Part shown: piece by piece, positions 4,975-7,717 of the stretch
How positions within the stretch are numbered: position 1 is the first letter of the stretch
Layout of the letters: every line of letters starts with the position of its first letter
Assembly: GCA_964394445.1 (NCBI GenBank)
Contig: CAYMXO010000076.1
Coordinates: forward strand, 1 to 7,717
Reading direction: 5' to 3'
Length of the DNA: 7,717 nucleotides
From: Thiopseudomonas sp964394445
Lineage (GTDB): Bacteria; Pseudomonadota; Gammaproteobacteria; Pseudomonadales; Pseudomonadaceae
Program-made: the position numbers and the translations under genes
The notes under the pieces: generated by a model
Seen by the model: only the letters and a program-made list of their open reading frames with translations
Databases searched by the model: none
Told to the model about the DNA's origin: nothing

Positions 4975-6573
4975 ATGTCCGCCCTGCCCCGCATCACTCT
5001 GGTCCAGCTCAAGGTTCGCCCGGGCGATATTGACGCCAATCTGGCCGCCATCCGGCAAGCCGTCGATGACGACCAGGGCCGCAGCGACCTGCTGGTGTTT
5101 CCCTCGCTGGCCCTGACCGGCCACGTCCTGCAGGACCGCTGGTGGTACCCCCATGTGGCCAGGGCCATGGCAAGCGCCCTGCCGGCACTCTGCGAACTGG
5201 GCACACAGCAAGCCTTCCTGCTGGGCCTGCCGTGCTTTGCCGGCGGCAAGCTGTACCACAGTGTTTGCCTGTTCCAGCAGGGTGAGGTGCAGTGGCAGTA
5301 CGACAAGCAGATCCTCTCAACCGACCCGGCAAAGGATGAGCAGCGCTACTTTAGCGCCGGCAGCAGCCAGCCCTGGCTAAAGTTTCAGGGTGCCCGGCTG
5401 GCCGTCACCCTGGGGAACGAGATTCTGCAGCCGGTCCTGCAGCAACAGCTGGCCGGCCAGCCCTGTGACATGCTGATCAACCTTGGCGACAGCAGCTTTT
5501 ATCACGACTGCCTGCCGCAGCGGGAGCAACAGCTGGCTGCCATCGCCGGTCAGCTGGGTTGCCCGCTGGCGCAAGTCAATCCAGTTGGCGGGCAGGACGA
5601 GCAGGTGTTTGACGGCCATAGCCTGCTGTTTGATGCGCAGGGCAACGTGCGTCAGCGCGCCAAAGGCTTTGCGCCGGATCGGCTCACCCTCGACCCTGAA
5701 TCCCCGTCCGCCATGCCTGCGCTGCCCTGTGCCGAGGCCCTGACCTGGCAGGCGCTGGTCTGCAGCTTGCGCGACTATGTGGCAGCTTGTGGCTTCAACG
5801 GCGCACTGCTGGGATTGTCCGGCGGCATTGACTCGGCACTGGTGCTGGCCATTGCCGTGGATGCACTGGGTGCCGACAAGGTCACCAGCGTGATGATGCC
5901 CTACCATTACACCGCACAGATCAGCCAGGATGACGCTGCCGAACAGGCCCGCGCGCTGGGCGTCACCTACCATGTGGCGTCCATTGCGCCGCTGGTCGAG
6001 CCCTTTGCCGCACAACTGCAACCGTTGCTGGAACAGTGGCCGGCCCCTGCGCAGGACACCACCGAACAGAACCTGCAGGCGCGCAGCCGCGGCATGCTGC
6101 TGATGGCACTGTCCAACCGCTCCGGCGCCCTGCTGCTGACTACCAGCAACAAAAGCGAAATGGCGGTCGGCTACTGCACCCTGTATGGCGACATGTGTGG
6201 CGGCTTTGCCCTGCTGAAAGACATTCCGAAAACCCTGGTCTACCGGCTGGCGCAATACCGTAACACCCTCGGCCCGGCGGTTCCGCAGCGGGTCATTACA
6301 CGCCCGCCCACCGCCGAGCTGGCCCCGGGCCAGGAAGACAGCGACAGCCTGCCACCCTACCCGCTGCTGGATGAAATTGTGCGTCTGTATGTGGATGAAA
6401 GCCAAAGCGTGCCACAGCTGCTGGAAGCCGGGCTGGAGGCGGGCTGGGTGCAACGCATGACCCGGCTGATCGACCGCAACGAGTTCAAACGCCGCCAGGC
6501 CGCACCCGGGCCAAAAATGAGCCCGCGCGGGTTTGGGCGGGAGCGACGGCTGCCGCTGAGCGGGCGTTTGTAA
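4975..6573 (+). CDS. nadE: NAD+ synthetase, two-domain type, with a degenerate glutaminase domain
   Basis: NadE converts nicotinate adenine dinucleotide to NAD+ using ATP, the last step of NAD synthesis. The 532-residue product has the two-domain layout of glutamine-dependent enzymes: a nitrilase-fold domain (about 5-245) and the synthetase (about 255-525). The synthetase half is convincing: ATP-pyrophosphatase loop SGGIDSAL (282-289), NLQARSRG (366-373), NKSEMAVGYCTLYGDM (392-407) and QEDSDSLPPY (453-462). The nitrilase half keeps family marks such as DEQRYF (121-126) and VGGQDEQVFDG (204-214) but has lost two of three catalytic residues. FPELALTG reads FPSLALTG (Ser44), and the ICEDIW motif reads LGNEIL (Gly147); Lys111 remains. 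I infer that it cannot use glutamine and depends on ammonia or a partner. The ATG has an AGGA ribosome-binding site at 4963-4966, 8 nt upstream. Ser391 replaces the usual Gly of the TTGNKSE motif. The frame is intact. Confidence 0.93.
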   Translation: MSALPRITLVQLKVRPGDIDANLAAIRQAVDDDQGRSDLLVFPSLALTGHVLQDRWWYPHVARAMASALPALCELGTQQAFLLGLPCFAGGKLYHSVCLFQQGEVQWQYDKQILSTDPAKDEQRYFSAGSSQPWLKFQGARLAVTLGNEILQPVLQQQLAGQPCDMLINLGDSSFYHDCLPQREQQLAAIAGQLGCPLAQVNPVGGQDEQVFDGHSLLFDAQGNVRQRAKGFAPDRLTLDPESPSAMPALPCAEALTWQALVCSLRDYVAACGFNGALLGLSGGIDSALVLAIAVDALGADKVTSVMMPYHYTAQISQDDAAEQARALGVTYHVASIAPLVEPFAAQLQPLLEQWPAPAQDTTEQNLQARSRGMLLMALSNRSGALLLTTSNKSEMAVGYCTLYGDMCGGFALLKDIPKTLVYRLAQYRNTLGPAVPQRVITRPPTAELAPGQEDSDSLPPYPLLDEIVRLYVDESQSVPQLLEAGLEAGWVQRMTRLIDRNEFKRRQAAPGPKMSPRGFGRERRLPLSGRL

Positions 6574-6578
6574 AACGC
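6564..6578. repeat. Short perfect inverted repeat across the nadE stop codon
   Basis: GCGTTT and AAACGC flank a 3-nt loop (GTA), and the nadE TAA overlaps the loop and right arm. It lies in the convergent nadE/proB junction, where both genes need to end transcription. No T run follows on either strand, so it is not a standard intrinsic terminator. It may act as a weak pause site or be chance. Confidence 0.3.
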
Positions 6579-6584
6579 GACAGC

Positions 6585-7703
6585 CTAGCTCATCACCAGA
6601 TTGTCGCGGTGGATCAGCTCGGCATCGCCCACATAGCCAAGAATATCGGCAATCTCGTCGGACGGGCGGCGCATGATCCTTGCGGTTTCGCTGGAATTGT
6701 AATTGGTCAGTCCGCGGGCCACTTCTGCACCCTGCTCGTCCAGGCAAACCAGCATTTCACCACGGCGGAACTCTCCGTTGACCGCAACAACGCCCACCGG
6801 CAGCAGGCTTTTGTGACCGTCCCGCAGCGCCCTGACCGCGCCGGCATCCAGCGTCAGGCTGCCACGGGTCTGCAGGTGGCCAGCCAGCCACTGTTTGCGG
6901 GCGGCATCGCGGCACTGATCGGATGTCAGCAGTGTGCCCAGCTCTTCGCCGGCCCTGAGCCGCTCGATGACCCGTTCGATGCTGCCGCCGACAATCATGG
7001 TATGGGCGCCGGAGCGGGCGGCCAGGCGCGCCGCGCGCAGCTTGGTCTGCATGCCACCGCGGCCCAGCGCGCCGGCGCTGCCACCGGCGGCGGCATCCAG
7101 CACGGGATCATCGGCACGGGCCTGCCGGATGACTTTGGCCGCCGGGTTGTTGCGCGGATCGGAATCGTACATGGCATCCTGATCGGTCAGGATCACCAGC
7201 AGGTCGGCCTCGACCAGGTTGGCCACCAGCGCGGCCAGGGTGTCGTTGTCACCAAAGCGGATCTCATCGGTGGCGACCGTATCATTTTCGTTGATGACGG
7301 GAATCACCCCCAGCTCCAGCAGCTTGGTCAGGGTACTGCGGGCGTTCAGGTAGCGCTTGCGGTCGGACAGGTCATCATGGGTCAACAGGATCTGTGCGGT
7401 ACGCTCGTTGTGGTCGGCAAAACTGCTTTCCCAGGCCTTGACCAGACTCATCTGGCCGATGGCGGCGGCAGCCTGCAGCTCGCTGACCGCGCTGGGCCGT
7501 TCCAGCCAGCCCAGACGGCTCATGCCGGCAGCCACAGCACCGGACGACACCAGTACCAGATCAATGCCGGCTTCACGCAGGGCCACCATCTGGCGCACCC
7601 AGATGGCCATGGCACTGCGGTCCAGCCCGCGACCATCGGCAGTCAGCAGCGCGCTGCCAATCTTGATGACCCAGCGACGGGCCCCTGTTACCTGTTCACG
7701 CAT
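6585..7703 (-). CDS. proB: Glutamate 5-kinase
   Basis: ProB phosphorylates glutamate to gamma-glutamyl phosphate, the first and normally proline-inhibited step of cytoplasmic proline synthesis. The 372-residue product is full length (E. coli has 367). The amino-acid kinase domain covers about 10-255, with VIKIGSALL (12-20), SSGAVAAG (53-60), NENDTV (139-143 region), FGDNDTLAALVANL (150-163), LTDQDAMYDSDPR (172-184) and GRGGMQTKLRAA (214-225). Residues about 278-360 are the C-terminal PUA domain, containing RGLTNYNSSE (330-339). The start is the ATG at 7703. Only 14 bp upstream are visible and no good ribosome-binding site is seen in them, so its promoter and any upstream partner are outside the window; in many proteobacteria that partner is obgE. 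It converges on nadE with 11 bp between the stop codons. The partner enzyme gene proA is not here. Confidence 0.97.
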   Translation of the reverse strand: MREQVTGARRWVIKIGSALLTADGRGLDRSAMAIWVRQMVALREAGIDLVLVSSGAVAAGMSRLGWLERPSAVSELQAAAAIGQMSLVKAWESSFADHNERTAQILLTHDDLSDRKRYLNARSTLTKLLELGVIPVINENDTVATDEIRFGDNDTLAALVANLVEADLLVILTDQDAMYDSDPRNNPAAKVIRQARADDPVLDAAAGGSAGALGRGGMQTKLRAARLAARSGAHTMIVGGSIERVIERLRAGEELGTLLTSDQCRDAARKQWLAGHLQTRGSLTLDAGAVRALRDGHKSLLPVGVVAVNGEFRRGEMLVCLDEQGAEVARGLTNYNSSETARIMRRPSDEIADILGYVGDAELIHRDNLVMS

Positions 7704-7717
7704 TGGTTGTCATCCAG

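Noticed and set aside
5377..6747. A 456-codon open frame on the minus strand across nadE and the end of proB
   Set aside because: It is antisense to the conserved NadE synthetase domain and has shadow-like Gln/Arg/Ala composition with no motif.
7704..7717. Tail of an upstream gene (such as obgE) overlapping proB
   Set aside because: Only 14 bases are visible. Stop codons exist in two frames near there, but the frame and identity cannot be decided.

Overview
The window is a GC-rich stretch (judged by eye) of ordinary chromosome from a Gram-negative proteobacterium. A gammaproteobacterium, perhaps of the Pseudomonadales/Oceanospirillales kind, fits best. The reasons are a textbook sigma-32 promoter before groES-groEL, an AmpG muropeptide permease, an FxsA protein, a YdiY-type outer-membrane DUF481 protein, and a PWHR-type alkyltransferase-like protein resembling E. 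coli YbaZ. I cannot name a genus. I see no mobile element, CRISPR array, tRNA, rRNA or phage gene.

Layout. Positions 1-3858 are read leftwards on the minus strand, in transcription order: atl (alkyltransferase-like DNA-damage sensor), ampG, fxsA, groES, and groEL, which is cut by the left window edge. The first three genes are closely spaced and may share transcripts. A 317-bp gap follows fxsA. It holds a weak candidate terminator, a consensus heat-shock promoter and a roughly 130-nt groES leader with three hairpins. From 3894 the plus strand carries a DUF481 outer-membrane protein and then a two-domain NAD+ synthetase, nadE. At the right end proB (glutamate 5-kinase) is back on the minus strand, converging on nadE with only 11 bp between their stop codons.

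How the genes relate. GroES-GroEL is the heat-shock folding chamber. AmpG imports cell-wall turnover products, FxsA is an inner-membrane protein of unclear role, and ATL flags alkylated guanines for excision repair. NadE makes NAD+ and ProB starts proline synthesis. The DUF481 protein is a predicted outer-membrane barrel of unknown function. Apart from possible co-transcription on the minus strand, these are housekeeping neighbours rather than one pathway.

The most unusual feature is in nadE. The protein has the length and architecture of a glutamine-dependent NAD+ synthetase, and the synthetase half is well conserved. In the N-terminal nitrilase-fold glutaminase half, however, the catalytic Glu is Ser44 and the catalytic Cys is Gly147, and only the Lys (Lys111) is kept. 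The glutaminase is predicted to be dead while its scaffold is retained, so the enzyme would need free ammonia or a partner to supply it.
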